Positions 1-9,897 of a stretch of DNA of 64,000 bases are shown here, piece by piece (positions within the stretch are counted from its first letter, which is position 1; every line of letters begins with the position of its first letter). The DNA comes from Halostella salina (GTDB lineage Archaea; Halobacteriota; Halobacteria; Halobacteriales; Natronoarchaeaceae), in contig NZ_RCIH01000004.1 in assembly GCF_003675855.1 (NCBI RefSeq), positions 186,001 through 250,000 on the forward strand, in the 5' to 3' direction. Made by a program: the position numbers and the translations under genes. Below the pieces are notes generated by a model that searched no databases, was not told where the DNA came from, and worked only from the letters and a program-made list of their open reading frames with translations.

Positions 1-270
1 CGGTAGGCCGAGCAGGAACTTGATGCTGCCCGACTCGCGCTCGCCGGCGATGGAGAGGTAGGCGGCGACCAGCGCGATCAGCGGGATGAGCAGGGCTCCG
101 CCGATGCCGACGAGCCCCCAGAGGATCTGGTAGAAGTCGGGGTTAGTGCTCTGGGACTGGCCCCAGAAGAACAGGAGCATGAACAGCGTGTACACGACCG
201 CCGGTGCCCAGACCAGCTTCGCGCGGCGCACGTCCTTGAAGTCCTTCCGGAGGACGCCGACGACGCTCAT
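1..270 (-). CDS. ABC-2 type transporter permease, N-terminal part (partial)
   Basis: Only the first 90 codons are inside the window; the gene continues past position 1. The start ATG at 270 overlaps the stop of the upstream ATPase gene by 4 bases (ATGA), so the two are cotranscribed and translationally coupled. The visible part has a basic cytoplasmic start (about residues 1-18), a hydrophobic segment ending in LLFFWG, a second hydrophobic stretch rich in Leu/Ile/Ala, and then a hydrophilic loop with Gly-Glu-Arg-Glu-Ser-Gly, a loop typical of ABC-2 permeases before a re-entrant helix. Inferred role: membrane subunit of the exporter powered by the ATPase at 267-1211. Substrate cannot be predicted. 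Confidence 0.85.
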   Translation of the reverse strand, partial: MSVVGVLRKDFKDVRRAKLVWAPAVVYTLFMLLFFWGQSQSTNPDFYQILWGLVGIGGALLIPLIALVAAYLSIAGERESGSIKFLLGLP

Positions 271-1211
271 GCCGTCACCTCCGCTCTGGGGGCGTCCTTC
301 TCGGGCGTCTCGCCGGACGTGTACGCGTTGAACAGTTCCTCAAGCGACGTGTCCTCGGAGAGGATGTCGACGACCTCTGCCTGCCGGGCGACAGCGGTCA
401 CCACGTCGACTTTCACCGTCGCGTCCTCGCAGACGACCGAGACGGCGTCGTCCTCCACCGTCGCCGAGACGACGCCGCCGACGCCGGCGAGGTCGACCGC
501 CCCGGGGTCGCCCGCGACCTCCACGTCGATCCGGGCCTGTGCGTCGGAGCCGTCCCGCAGGTTCTCGATGGAGTCGACCGTCGCCAGCCGCCCCTCGTTC
601 ATGATGGCGACGCGGTCACACACCGCCTCGACCTCCGGGAGGATGTGGCTGGAGAAAAACACCGTCGTCCCGTCGGCGGCTTCCTCGCGGATCAGTTCGC
701 GCATCTCCTGGATGCCGTTGGGGTCCAGCCCCGAGGAGGGCTCGTCGAGGATCAGCAGGTCGGGGTCGCCGACCAGCGCCATGCCGAAGGAGAGCCGCTG
801 GGTCATCCCCTTCGAGTAGCCGCCCGCCGGGCGGCGGGCGTCCTCGGGCGAGAGCCCGACCGTCTCGATCACCTCGTCGGGGTCGTCGTCGGCCCCCTTG
901 GTCTCGATCGCCCACTCGACGTGCTCGCGGCCGGTGAGGCGGTCGTAGACGGCAGCGCCCTCCGGGAGGATGCCGACCTTCCGCCGGATCGCCTCGGACT
1001 CGGCCTGCGCGTCGTGGCCGAGCACCGTCGCCGACCCGTCGGTGGGGCGGATGAAGTCGAGCAGCAGGTTGATCGTCGTCGACTTCCCCGCGCCGTTCGG
1101 GCCGAGAAAGCCGAAGATCTCGCCCTCCTCGATCGAGAGGTCGAGGTCGTCGACTGCGAGTACGTCCTCGCCGAAGCGTTTCGTCAGGCCGTTCGTTTCG
1201 ATAGCGGTCAT
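267..1211 (-). CDS. ABC transporter ATP-binding protein (ABC-2 exporter family)
   Basis: A 314-residue nucleotide-binding subunit. Visible motifs in order: Walker [10 protein letters not shown] near residue 38, Q-loop region, a signature-like YSKGMTQRL near 131 (a variant of LSGGQ), Walker [14 protein letters not shown] near 152, and a switch His in SSHILPEVE. The C-terminal ~90 residues form the accessory domain usual in drug/lipid/Na+ exporter ATPases of this type. It is followed by its permease with a 4-base overlap. There is no regulator gene inside the window next to it. Substrate unknown. Confidence 0.93.
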   Translation of the reverse strand: MTAIETNGLTKRFGEDVLAVDDLDLSIEEGEIFGFLGPNGAGKSTTINLLLDFIRPTDGSATVLGHDAQAESEAIRRKVGILPEGAAVYDRLTGREHVEWAIETKGADDDPDEVIETVGLSPEDARRPAGGYSKGMTQRLSFGMALVGDPDLLILDEPSSGLDPNGIQEMRELIREEAADGTTVFFSSHILPEVEAVCDRVAIMNEGRLATVDSIENLRDGSDAQARIDVEVAGDPGAVDLAGVGGVVSATVEDDAVSVVCEDATVKVDVVTAVARQAEVVDILSEDTSLEELFNAYTSGETPEKDAPRAEVTA

Positions 1212-1314
1212 CTCGGTCCGAACGTGGACGCCCCGGACTATTAGAAGTGGCTCAGTCGTTGCTGGCGCGGCAACGCGGGGAAAGGTTGATAAAGCAGTTC
1301 CGCCGATGACGGCC

Positions 1315-3147
1315 TCAGACGTGCTCGTCGAGGAACTCGGCGACGGCCGAGTACGCCTCGATCCTGTTTTCCAGCTTCGTGAACCCGTGGCCCTCGTCCT
1401 CGAAGATCAGCTTCCGGACGGGCACGCCCTGCTCGCGGGCCCGCTCGACTATCTGCTCGGCCTCGCCGACGGGGACGCGCGGGTCGTTCTCGCCGTGGAG
1501 GACGAACAGCGGCGCGGCGATGTCGTCGACGCTGTGGATGGGGCTGATCGATTCGAGGAACTCGCGGTCATCGGCCAGACTGCCGTACTCGGCCTCGCGG
1601 AGCGAGCGCCGCCAGTCGCCGGTGTTTTCGAGGAACGTGACGAAGTTGGCGATGCCGACGATGTCGACGCCGGCGGCCCACAGGTCGGGGTACTCCGTCA
1701 GCGCGGCGAGCACCATGAACCCGCCGTAGGACCCGCCCATCGCGGCGATCCGGTCGGGGTCGACCGCGGGGTGGTCGGCGAGCCAGTCGACGCAGGCCTC
1801 GATGTCCGCGACCGAGTCCATCCGCTTTTCCACGTCGTCCAGCGCGGTGTACGCCCGGCCGTAGCCCGAGGAGCCGCGGACGTTCGGCTCGAACACGGCG
1901 TAGCCGCGGTCGACGAGGTACTGCTTGACCCCGTGGAACGACGGCCGGCGCTGGCTCTCCGGGCCGCCGTGGATGTCGACGACGACCGGCGTGTCGCCGG
2001 CGGTCGCATCGTCGCTGCCGCCCCCGTCGCCTCCGGCTCCCTCGGGCAGCGTGAGGAACCCGGGCACCTCCAGTCCGTCGAAGCTCTCGACCCGGACGAG
2101 TTCGGACTCGCGGAACCGGTCGCGCGGGATGCCGGCGGTCGGCGCGTCCGTCCAGCGCTCGGCGTCGCCGGTCGCCACGTCGACGACGTAGACGTTCGGG
2201 TTGACCGCGTCGCCGTTGACCGTGATCGCGAACCGCTCGGCGTCCGGGCCGAAGCTCACACCGCCGCAGACGCCGCCCGGCAGGTCCGGCTCCGGAAACT
2301 CGGCTATCTCGGTCGGTCCCGCCAGTTCGCCGACGGTGAGGTCCGTGTACCCGTCGACGTTCCGCGAGTAGGCGAGCCGTCCGGTCTCGTCGTCCACGGC
2401 GACGCCGCCGACGTTCCACTCGCCGCCCTCCGCGACGACGGCGAGGTCATGGCTGTCGAGGTCCAGTCGCGCGAGATAGGTCGTGTCCGCGCCCTCGTCG
2501 CTGACTAGATAGATCGCGTCGCCGTCGGGGCCCCACTCGGGGCTGCTGTAGCGTACCTCGTCGGTGTCGGGCGTCAGGTGTTCCAGTTCCCCCGAGTCGA
2601 GGTGGAGGACGTGCAGGTCGTGGTCGAAGCTGGCGTGGGCCTCGTGGACGATCAGCCGGTCGTCGTCGGGGGACCATCCGGCGACCGAGAGCCAGCCGTC
2701 GCCCTCGTGGACGAGTTCGGCCCCGTCGCCCGTCGCGGCGCGGTCCTGCACGTACACGTCGAAGACGGACTCGTCGCGGCGGTTCGAGGCGAACGCGAAG
2801 CGCTCGCCGTCGTGGCTCCAGCCACCCCACCGGTGTTTTGCGTCGGGCGTCGCCGTCAGGGGCGTTATCGTCCCGTCGCCCGCGTCGAGGCGGAACAGCT
2901 GTGCGCGCTCGTTACCGCCCTCGTCCATGCCGAAGGCGAGTTCGTCGCGCTCGGGCGACCACGAGGCGAACGTGACGCGCTCCTCGGCAAACGTTCGCTG
3001 GTCGGGCCACGCACCCGGCGCGTCCAGCGTCCACACCTGCGGGACGCCGGTCGTGTCCAGCAGGAAGGCGAGCCGCTCCCCGTCGGGACCGAACGACGCG
3101 CCGTAGGCCTTCCGGACGTTGAGGTACCGCTCGATGTCGTAGCTCAC
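1315..3147 (-). CDS. S9 family serine peptidase (prolyl oligopeptidase / acylaminoacyl-peptidase type)
   Basis: 610 residues from the GTG at 3147, which begins MSYDIERYLNVR. A longer reading from 3249 adds 34 Arg/Gly/Pro-rich residues that look non-coding. The first ~350 residues are a beta-propeller with repeated WSPDGD/FAFASN-type blades. The C-terminal ~250 residues are the alpha/beta hydrolase domain. Catalytic triad by position: Ser473 in GGSYGGF, Asp555 in HGENDPRVP, His587 in EGHGF. Expected to cleave short peptides in the cytoplasm, since no signal peptide is seen. The propeller restricts substrate size in this family. Stands alone; exact specificity not predictable. Confidence 0.92.
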   Translation of the reverse strand: MSYDIERYLNVRKAYGASFGPDGERLAFLLDTTGVPQVWTLDAPGAWPDQRTFAEERVTFASWSPERDELAFGMDEGGNERAQLFRLDAGDGTITPLTATPDAKHRWGGWSHDGERFAFASNRRDESVFDVYVQDRAATGDGAELVHEGDGWLSVAGWSPDDDRLIVHEAHASFDHDLHVLHLDSGELEHLTPDTDEVRYSSPEWGPDGDAIYLVSDEGADTTYLARLDLDSHDLAVVAEGGEWNVGGVAVDDETGRLAYSRNVDGYTDLTVGELAGPTEIAEFPEPDLPGGVCGGVSFGPDAERFAITVNGDAVNPNVYVVDVATGDAERWTDAPTAGIPRDRFRESELVRVESFDGLEVPGFLTLPEGAGGDGGGSDDATAGDTPVVVDIHGGPESQRRPSFHGVKQYLVDRGYAVFEPNVRGSSGYGRAYTALDDVEKRMDSVADIEACVDWLADHPAVDPDRIAAMGGSYGGFMVLAALTEYPDLWAAGVDIVGIANFVTFLENTGDWRRSLREAEYGSLADDREFLESISPIHSVDDIAAPLFVLHGENDPRVPVGEAEQIVERAREQGVPVRKLIFEDEGHGFTKLENRIEAYSAVAEFLDEHV

Positions 3148-3529
3148 GGGGCGGGATCCGGCCGCCCCCGGCAAAGGGGTTCGGGTGGCAGCTGGCAATC
3201 CCATCCGCCGCCGGATCCCAGTCGGCGTGCCCTTGCCCGTCGCCTCCACGTCGGACCGCCTCCCATTGACCCGGGCAGTCCGCCATAATAAGGCCGGGTT
3301 TCAGACCGTTTCCTACCGTTCCAGCGACCGCGTCCCGGTCGGCCGGATACTCGCCCGAAGTCGCCCCCGTCGGCCGCATCGGTCGGCGGTTACGCCGTTT
3401 GTTTGTTAGTAACGTGGGTCGGAACACGGTGGCGACAACGCCAGTATCCGCCGAACGACAGTAATCCCGACCCAGTGTGCGTACGCCGGTTTATAACAAA
3501 GGACCGGAATCGCGTTCGATCCCATAGTC
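3148..3529. other. 382-base divergent intergenic region
   Basis: Separates the S9 peptidase (minus) from the FG-GAP surface protein (plus). It holds the TATA box of the latter at about 3490-3497 (TTTATAAC), some 35 bases before its ATG, implying a leader of about 10 bases. No convincing TATA box for the peptidase was found. No RNA gene or ORF with coding character is visible here. Confidence 0.6.
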
Positions 3530-6334
3530 ATGGCTACCTACGACCGAGGCGTGGCGGTCGGCCTGGCGGTTCTCATCACGTTGAGCGTGATCGCGGTCGG
3601 GGTCGGCCCGATCGGCACACTGGCGAGTGGGACCAACCTGGTCGGGGCGGCCGATCCCGCACAGGACGGGGGACAGGCCCCCGCGAATGGCACTCTCTCG
3701 GGGACGGTGAATCTCTCCGAGACCGACGTGACGGTCCGCGGCGACGCGCCCGACCAGGCGCTCGGATCGGCCGTGTCCGCCGCCGGCGACGTGAACGGCG
3801 ACGGAAACGCGGACGTGCTCGTGGGCGCGCAGTACGCCGACGCGCCCGCGAACCGGAGCGGGGCCGCGTACCTCTTCTACGGGCCGGTCGCCGACGGCGA
3901 GTACGACGCCGCCGACGCGGACCTGACGATCCAGGGGATCAACGGAAGCGACTGGGCCGGGTACAGCGTCGCGGCGGGCGACGTGAACGGCGACGGGCAC
4001 AGCGACCTCGTCGTCGGCGCGCCGCTGCAGGACGCCGGCGGCGACAACGCCGGCGCAGTGTACGTCATCTACGGCGCGGCGGACCTCTCGGGGACGGTGA
4101 ATCTCTCCGATGCCGACGTGACGCTCGTCGGCGACGAAGCCGGAGACCAGTTCGGTCGCTCCGTCGCGACCGTCGCGAGCGAGGACGGCGCGGACGCCGT
4201 CGTCACCGGCGCGCCGGGCAGCGACGCCGCCGGCACCGACGCCGGTGCCGCGTACGTCTTCGGGATCGACGGCGACGTGATGCTGTCGGCGAGCGACGCC
4301 GACACCGTCCTCCGGGGCGAGTCGTCGGGCGACCGCGCCGGGCTCGCCGTAGGGACGGCCGGTGACGTGAACGACGACGGGACGGCAGACGTGATCGTCG
4401 GCGCGCCGTTCAACAACAGCACCGCGCCGAACGCCGGGGCGGCTTATCTCGTCACCGACCGCTCCGACGGGTCGCTGTCGAACGCGACCAAACTACGGGG
4501 CGAGGGCCAGGGTGATCTCGCCGGCTGGTCGGTCTCGGACGCGGGCGACGTGAACGGCGACAATGTCGGCGACGTGATCGTCGGCGCGCCGTACAACGAC
4601 ACCGCCGGGACCAACGCCGGCGCGGCGTACGTCGTCCACGGAAGCGACTCGCTGCCCGACAGCGTCGACCTCGCGGCTGCCGACCAGCGCCTGCGTGGGG
4701 TGGCCGCCGGCGACATGGCCGGCTGGGCGGTCTCGTCCGCCGGATCGGGCGACGTGAGCTGTGACGAGTACGCCGACCTCCTCGTCGGCGCGCCGATGGC
4801 GGACCTGAACGGCGAGAACAGCGGCGCTGCCTACGTCGTCTACGGCGGCGACGACGCCGACGCGGAGTCGAGCCTCGCCGACGCCGCCGCGACGCTCCGC
4901 GGCGAGGGGCCCGGCGACCGCGCCGGTGCCGCGCTCGCGGACGTGAACGACACCAGCGGCGACGGCAACAAGGACATCGCCGTCGGCGCGCCGCGCAACG
5001 ACAGCGCCGGCGAGAACAGCGGTGCGGCCTACATCGTGCACGGCGACTGCCCGATCAGTGAGGACGCCGCGGCGACCGACACGACGACCGAACCCGACGA
5101 CACGACGGAACGGCCGAAGACGACCGAACGGCCCGGAACGGGGACGACGGCTGCACAACCCGCGGACACCACCGAGGGACCCGACAAGACGACAAAACGG
5201 ACCGAAACGACCGAGGAACCAGCGACGACGACGGAACCAGCCACCACGACGGCACCAGCCGAGACGACCACACAGCCGGAACCGACCACCACCCCGGACA
5301 AGACGAGGACTACGACGACCCAAGAGACGACCCCGCCGAAGACGACGATCACGCCAGCACCGACCCCGACGGAAACGACGCCGCCGGACACGACTACAAC
5401 TCGGGAGACGACAACGACGCCACCTGCGACGACGACGCGGGAACCGACTACTACCCCGAGAACGACGACGCCACCGGACACGACCACTACAACCACGACG
5501 GATACTACCACGACGACGCCGCGGACGACCACGACGACCCCAGAAACGACGACACCGGACACGACGGATACTACCACGACGCCGCCAGAAACGACTACCA
5601 CAACTACAACGGATACCCCCACTACGACGACCACGCCGGAGACGACTACGACGACCACGATACCGGAGACAACCACTACGACGACTCAGCCGACGACTAC
5701 GCCGCCGGCTACAACCACCACAACCACGCCGGAGACAACAACAACCACGGACACAACAACGCCGGACACGACGACAACCACCACTCCGGATACGACGACA
5801 ACAACCACGGACACGACGACGACCACGACGGATACGACGACAACAACCACGGATACGACGACAACCACGACGGACACGCCCACCACGACGCCGGATGGCG
5901 GGAGCGATCAGCCGGCGATCAGCTTCGTCGCCCTGTGTGTCGACGGTACCGCGCCCGGTGATGCGTCGACAAGCGTGACGGCGACGAACTTCAAGGACGA
6001 CGATAGCTCCGAACCGATCGCCGCGACCTGGTCATCAGATGTCACGGTCAGCACTGTCGTCGTCAAGTCGGGGCAGCTAATCGAAAACTTCGGTGGGGGT
6101 GGGAGCGGGAGCGTGACTGTCGGGCAAGGGACGCAGGCCGCTGCCGGCCAGACGCCGGGTGATCCGTGTCCCGCCGGAGAGACGTTGCTGGTAAAGTACG
6201 AGTGGACCGGGAGTGCGTTCTCCCCCGAAACCGAGAACGAGAACGGCGCGCTTGACAGCCTGCCGCTAGCGAACCTCGGCGCCCTGCTGGCGCTCGCGGC
6301 CGGTACCGTCCTCGCCACTCGAAGACGGCTGTAG
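3530..6334 (+). CDS. FG-GAP repeat (integrin-alpha-like) cell-surface protein with Thr-rich stalk
   Basis: 934 residues. An N-terminal hydrophobic signal segment (about 8-38) is followed by seven FG-GAP repeats (about 70-500), each built on a GDVNGDG-type calcium loop and a VVGAP strand; the third repeat has lost its loop. Seven repeats predict a complete seven-bladed beta-propeller. Residues ~510-790 are an extreme Thr/Pro/Asp stalk, ending in four copies of a seven-residue TTTTTTD unit and probably O-glycosylated. A small beta-rich domain with three Cys follows (~795-900), and the protein ends in a hydrophobic helix capped by RRRL. Inferred to be anchored outside the cell and used in adhesion or recognition. 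It precedes a glycosyltransferase on the same strand. Confidence 0.9.
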   Translation: MATYDRGVAVGLAVLITLSVIAVGVGPIGTLASGTNLVGAADPAQDGGQAPANGTLSGTVNLSETDVTVRGDAPDQALGSAVSAAGDVNGDGNADVLVGAQYADAPANRSGAAYLFYGPVADGEYDAADADLTIQGINGSDWAGYSVAAGDVNGDGHSDLVVGAPLQDAGGDNAGAVYVIYGAADLSGTVNLSDADVTLVGDEAGDQFGRSVATVASEDGADAVVTGAPGSDAAGTDAGAAYVFGIDGDVMLSASDADTVLRGESSGDRAGLAVGTAGDVNDDGTADVIVGAPFNNSTAPNAGAAYLVTDRSDGSLSNATKLRGEGQGDLAGWSVSDAGDVNGDNVGDVIVGAPYNDTAGTNAGAAYVVHGSDSLPDSVDLAAADQRLRGVAAGDMAGWAVSSAGSGDVSCDEYADLLVGAPMADLNGENSGAAYVVYGGDDADAESSLADAAATLRGEGPGDRAGAALADVNDTSGDGNKDIAVGAPRNDSAGENSGAAYIVHGDCPISEDAAATDTTTEPDDTTERPKTTERPGTGTTAAQPADTTEGPDKTTKRTETTEEPATTTEPATTTAPAETTTQPEPTTTPDKTRTTTTQETTPPKTTITPAPTPTETTPPDTTTTRETTTTPPATTTREPTTTPRTTTPPDTTTTTTTDTTTTTPRTTTTTPETTTPDTTDTTTTPPETTTTTTTDTPTTTTTPETTTTTTIPETTTTTTQPTTTPPATTTTTTPETTTTTDTTTPDTTTTTTPDTTTTTTDTTTTTTDTTTTTTDTTTTTTDTPTTTPDGGSDQPAISFVALCVDGTAPGDASTSVTATNFKDDDSSEPIAATWSSDVTVSTVVVKSGQLIENFGGGGSGSVTVGQGTQAAAGQTPGDPCPAGETLLVKYEWTGSAFSPETENENGALDSLPLANLGALLALAAGTVLATRRRL
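5789..5872 (+). repeat. 21-bp tandem repeat coding for TTTTTTD units
   Basis: Within the Thr-rich stalk of the FG-GAP protein the codons run as Asp followed by six Thr, repeated four times (Asp codons at 5789, 5810, 5831, 5852, with 5873 closing the array). Synonymous Thr codons vary between units. The wider stretch 5400-5890 is a looser microsatellite-like ACG/ACC tract, likely to change length by slippage or recombination. Confidence 0.85.
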
Positions 6335-6397
6335 GGGAACAATCGCCCGTCCTGAACGAACGGGATTTTTAACGGCTCCCTGCGTCACCCAGTCCAA

Positions 6398-7465
6398 ATG
6401 CGGGTCGCGGTCGTGTCGCTGGAGACGTGGCAAACCCGGGAGAGCGCGGCGCTTCGTCGGCTCCAGTTCCTCTCGGAGGCGCTCGCCGCCCGTGGCCACG
6501 ACGTCCACGTGCTCTGTGCGAAATGGTGGAGCGAGCCGGGGATCCGACGCGAGGACGACGGTGTCACGTACCACGGCGTCGTCGTGGACGAGACCGCGGG
6601 CACGTCGTTTCTCGTCCGCCTGCCGGTCGTCCTCCGGTCGATCAGCCCGGACGTGGTCCACGCCGGTTCGGTCCCGCCCTCGCAAGTCACGGCGGCGAGC
6701 GTCGGGGCCTCGCTGTCGCGCTGTCCGCTCGTCGCCGAGTGGTACGGCGAGGCGGAACTCGCGGCCGGAAGCGAGCGGACCCGTCGGTGGGCGCTCACCC
6801 GGCCGGACGCCGTCGTGACGCCCTCCCGGACGGTCAAGACGTGGGCGCGGGAGGCCGGTGCGGACGGCGACGACGTGACCGTCGTCCCCGACGCGGTCGA
6901 CTTCGACCGGATCCGGGCGACGCCGCCGGGAGACGGCGGGAGCGTCGTGTACGCCCGCCGGCTCGACGAGGGTGCGAATCTGGAGAGCGTCCTGCTGGCG
7001 CTGGCTGAGCTACGCGACCGCGACTGGACGGCGACGGTGATCGGCGACGGCCCGGAGCGCGAGGCGTACGAACAGCAGGCACGGGACCTCCGGATCGACG
7101 ACCGGGTCACCTTCGTCGGCGAGTGCGACCGCGAGGCGCGGATCGCCGCCTACCGCGACGCCCACGTGTTCGCACAGACCGCGACGCGGTGTGCGTTCCC
7201 GACGGAACTGCTGTGGGCGCTCGCCTGTGGCTGCGTCGGCATCGTTGAGTACCACGCCGACTCCAGCGCGCACGAACTCGTGGAGAACCGCGAGCGCGGC
7301 TTCCGGACGACCAGCGAGCAGGAACTGGCAGACGCTATCGTCGACGCGGGCGACCTGGCGCGGCTCGACGTCGACGACGACTTCGCGGAGTTCGACCGCG
7401 ACGCGGTGCTGGAGACGTACCTCGACCGGTACCGCGGGCTGCGCGAAGAGAAGGGGCTGTTCTAA
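6398..7465 (+). CDS. Glycosyltransferase, family 4 (GT-B fold)
   Basis: 355 residues beginning MRVAVVSLETWQTRES, a typical GT-B first strand. The N-terminal domain carries the acceptor-side pattern EALAARGHDVHVLC. The C-terminal domain has the donor-binding fold, with VTVVPDAVDFDRI, YARRLDEGANLES and a DRVTFVGE segment. Expected to transfer a sugar from a nucleotide- or dolichol-linked donor in the cytoplasm. A TATA-like TTTTTAAC lies about 30 bases before the ATG. Its position after a Thr-rich surface protein suggests, but does not prove, a role in glycosylating surface material. Its 3' end overlaps the convergent folate gene by 4 bases. Confidence 0.88.
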   Translation: MRVAVVSLETWQTRESAALRRLQFLSEALAARGHDVHVLCAKWWSEPGIRREDDGVTYHGVVVDETAGTSFLVRLPVVLRSISPDVVHAGSVPPSQVTAASVGASLSRCPLVAEWYGEAELAAGSERTRRWALTRPDAVVTPSRTVKTWAREAGADGDDVTVVPDAVDFDRIRATPPGDGGSVVYARRLDEGANLESVLLALAELRDRDWTATVIGDGPEREAYEQQARDLRIDDRVTFVGECDREARIAAYRDAHVFAQTATRCAFPTELLWALACGCVGIVEYHADSSAHELVENRERGFRTTSEQELADAIVDAGDLARLDVDDDFAEFDRDAVLETYLDRYRGLREEKGLF

Positions 7466-9897
7466 CCGTCGTCCGTCGCGTCGCTGACCCGTACCGCGGC
7501 GACGTTCTCGGCTACGTCGTGGACCCGGACCACGTCGGCCCCGCGCTCGGCGGCCAGCGCCGTCGCCGCCACCGTCGCGTCGCCGCGCTCGCCGTGTTCG
7601 TAGCCGGCGTGCTCGAACATCGACTTGTGGGAGTGGCCGATCATGACGGGACAGCCGAGCGCATCGAGTTCGTCCGCGCGGTCGAGCAGTTCGAAGCTCT
7701 CGGCGGCGGACTTGGCGAACCCCAGCCCCGGGTCGACGATGATCTGGTCGCGGTCGAGACCGGCCTTCTCGGCGAGCAGGACGCGCTCCCGTAGCTCCGC
7801 GATCACGTCCTCGACCACGTCGTCGTACGCCACGTCGGCCGTCGGGTCGACCGGGGCCTCCCGACTGTGCATCACGACCAGCGGGGCGTCGTGTTCGGCG
7901 GCGACGAAGCGCATCTCCGGGTCGGCCAGCCCGGTCACGTCGTTGACGACGTCCGCGCCCGCCGACAGCGCCGCCTCGGCGACTTTCGCCCGGCGCGTGT
8001 CGACCGAGATCATCGCGTCGATCTCTGCGATCGCCTCGACGACCGGGACGACGCGGTCCAGTTCCTCGTCGACCGGGACGGGGTCCGCGCCGGGGCGGGT
8101 GCTCTCGCCGCCCACGTCGACGATGTCGGCGCCCTCCGCGACCAGCTCCTCGGCGCGGCGGACGGCGTCCTCGACGCGGTTGTACTCGCCGCCGTCGTGG
8201 AACGAGTCCGGCGTGACGTTGAGGATGCCCATCACCGCGGTGCCGTCCGCCCATGGGTAGCCGCGGCCCGTGCCGTCGCTCCCGCCCGTGCCGATGCCGA
8301 GCGCCCCGCTGAGGCCGTCAGCGACGACCGAGAGCCCGTCCGGTGCGTCGTCGAGGCCCTCGACCAGACGCTCGAACGTCCCGAGCGTCCCCAGCAACAC
8401 GGCGTCGACGACGCGCCCGTCGTCGCCCCCGTCGGCCAGCCCGGAGACGGCGCAGTCGCCGCCCAGTGACAGCATACGCTCCTTGAGTGCTGCCGCCTGC
8501 CGGCGCTGGACGCGGAGCGTCACGGCCCGTCTGCTGCCCTCGGTTTCCAGCCGTCGAACGGTCGGCTCCGGGACGTTCGCGCTCTCCAGCGCCGCGCGGG
8601 CGTCGGCTGGGTCCCGGAACGTCTTCGGTATCGGCGCGCTCGTCCACCGCCGGCGGGCCTCCGCGACGGCGTACAGCGACCCCGTCACGAGCACCAGGTC
8701 GTCCGGGCCGGCGGCGTCGAGCGCGCCGTCGACGGCGTCGGCGACGGCCCGACGGGTGTCCACCGCGTCGACCCCCACCTGCTCGAAGACGGCAGCGAGC
8801 ACCGCTTCGTCCGCCGCGCGGGAGAGGGCGGGGCGGCAGGCCGTCACCGCGTCAGGCGTCGGCAGCGCCCGGGCCATTCCGCGGTGGTCCTTCTCGTGCA
8901 TCGCGCCGACGACGACGTACAGGTCGTCGTAGTCGAACTCCGCGAGCGTCTCGGCGAGGCGCTCGCAGGCGGCGGGGTTGTGCGCGCCGTCGAGGACGAC
9001 CGTCGGCGAGTCGTCGATCACCTCGAACCGCCCCGGCCAGTGCGCGCCACGAAGTCCCCGGGCGATCATCTCCCCGTCGACGCCGGCGACCTGCCGGGCC
9101 AGCGCCGCGGCGATGCCGGCGTTCGTCGCCTGGTGTGCCCCAAGCGCCGGGAGCCGCGTCTCGACGCGCCAGTCCGGGCCGTCGAGCGAGACCGCGGCCT
9201 CGGTGTGGTTCGTCCGGCCGCCGTAGTCGGCGGTCACGTCGGCGTCCGGCCCGCCGACCGTCAGCACGTCGCCGGCCTGCTCGCGGACGGCGGCGAGCGC
9301 CTCGCCGGTCGTCCCCGTCACCAGCGGCGCGTCGTCCGGCGCGACGTGGGCCTTGTCCCGTGCGATCTCCCCGACGGTGTCGCCGAGAACGCTCGTGTGC
9401 TCCAGCGAGACGGTCGTCACCGCGCTGGCGACGGGGTCGACGGCGCTGGTCGCGTCGAGTTTGCCGCCGATCCCCACCTCCAGCACGGCCACGTCGACGT
9501 CCCGGCGGGCGAACTGCCAGACGGCCATCGCCGTCATCGTCTCGAAGAACGTCGGCGGCTCGCCGTCGGCCGCCCGGTCGACGACGTACGGGCGGACCGC
9601 GTCGGCGAACTCGGCGACGGCCGCCTCGGGGATCTGCCGGCCGTCCACCTGCACGCGCTCGCGGAGGTCGTCGAAATGCGGCGAGGTGTACAGCCCGACC
9701 GACAGCCCCGCCTCCCGGAGGACCGACTCGACCATCCGCGCGGTACTGCCCTTCCCGTTCGAGCCCGCGACCTGGACGAACCGCGGGCGGTCCCCGACGT
9801 CGAGGTGGGCGAGCAGGTCCGCGGTCGACTCGGTCCCGGGGCGCGGACCGAACCGCCGCAGGTCGTAGAGGAAGTTCGCCGCCTCGTGGTACTCCAT
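7462..9897 (-). CDS. folCP: Bifunctional dihydrofolate/folylpolyglutamate synthase - dihydropteroate synthase (FolC-FolP fusion)
   Basis: 811 residues joining two folate enzymes. Residues 1-~400 are the Mur-ligase-like FolC domain (AGSNGKGST P-loop near 44; TSPHFDDLRERV), which adds glutamate to dihydropteroate/folate. Residues ~550-811 are a dihydropteroate synthase TIM barrel (MGILNVTPDSF, GGESTRPGA, ISVDTRRAKVAE), which joins the pterin with p-aminobenzoate. The ~140 residues between them are a linker domain I do not recognise. The fusion is known from haloarchaea such as Haloferax volcanii. Start at ATG 9897. Monocistronic and convergent with the glycosyltransferase. Confidence 0.95.
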   Translation of the reverse strand: MEYHEAANFLYDLRRFGPRPGTESTADLLAHLDVGDRPRFVQVAGSNGKGSTARMVESVLREAGLSVGLYTSPHFDDLRERVQVDGRQIPEAAVAEFADAVRPYVVDRAADGEPPTFFETMTAMAVWQFARRDVDVAVLEVGIGGKLDATSAVDPVASAVTTVSLEHTSVLGDTVGEIARDKAHVAPDDAPLVTGTTGEALAAVREQAGDVLTVGGPDADVTADYGGRTNHTEAAVSLDGPDWRVETRLPALGAHQATNAGIAAALARQVAGVDGEMIARGLRGAHWPGRFEVIDDSPTVVLDGAHNPAACERLAETLAEFDYDDLYVVVGAMHEKDHRGMARALPTPDAVTACRPALSRAADEAVLAAVFEQVGVDAVDTRRAVADAVDGALDAAGPDDLVLVTGSLYAVAEARRRWTSAPIPKTFRDPADARAALESANVPEPTVRRLETEGSRRAVTLRVQRRQAAALKERMLSLGGDCAVSGLADGGDDGRVVDAVLLGTLGTFERLVEGLDDAPDGLSVVADGLSGALGIGTGGSDGTGRGYPWADGTAVMGILNVTPDSFHDGGEYNRVEDAVRRAEELVAEGADIVDVGGESTRPGADPVPVDEELDRVVPVVEAIAEIDAMISVDTRRAKVAEAALSAGADVVNDVTGLADPEMRFVAAEHDAPLVVMHSREAPVDPTADVAYDDVVEDVIAELRERVLLAEKAGLDRDQIIVDPGLGFAKSAAESFELLDRADELDALGCPVMIGHSHKSMFEHAGYEHGERGDATVAATALAAERGADVVRVHDVAENVAAVRVSDATDDG

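Noticed and set aside
970-2508. Long open frame (512 codons) on the plus strand opposite the ABC ATPase and the S9 peptidase
   Set aside because: It runs antisense across two well-supported genes and has no recognisable domain. High G+C with biased third positions commonly leaves such frames open.
5400-5890. Possible CRISPR-like array
   Set aside because: The repeats are contiguous, in frame, without spacers, and code for the Thr stalk.
5022-5978. 318-codon Arg-rich frame overlapping the Thr stalk
   Set aside because: A frame-shifted reading of ACG/ACC repeats; almost pure Arg/Pro, not a real protein.
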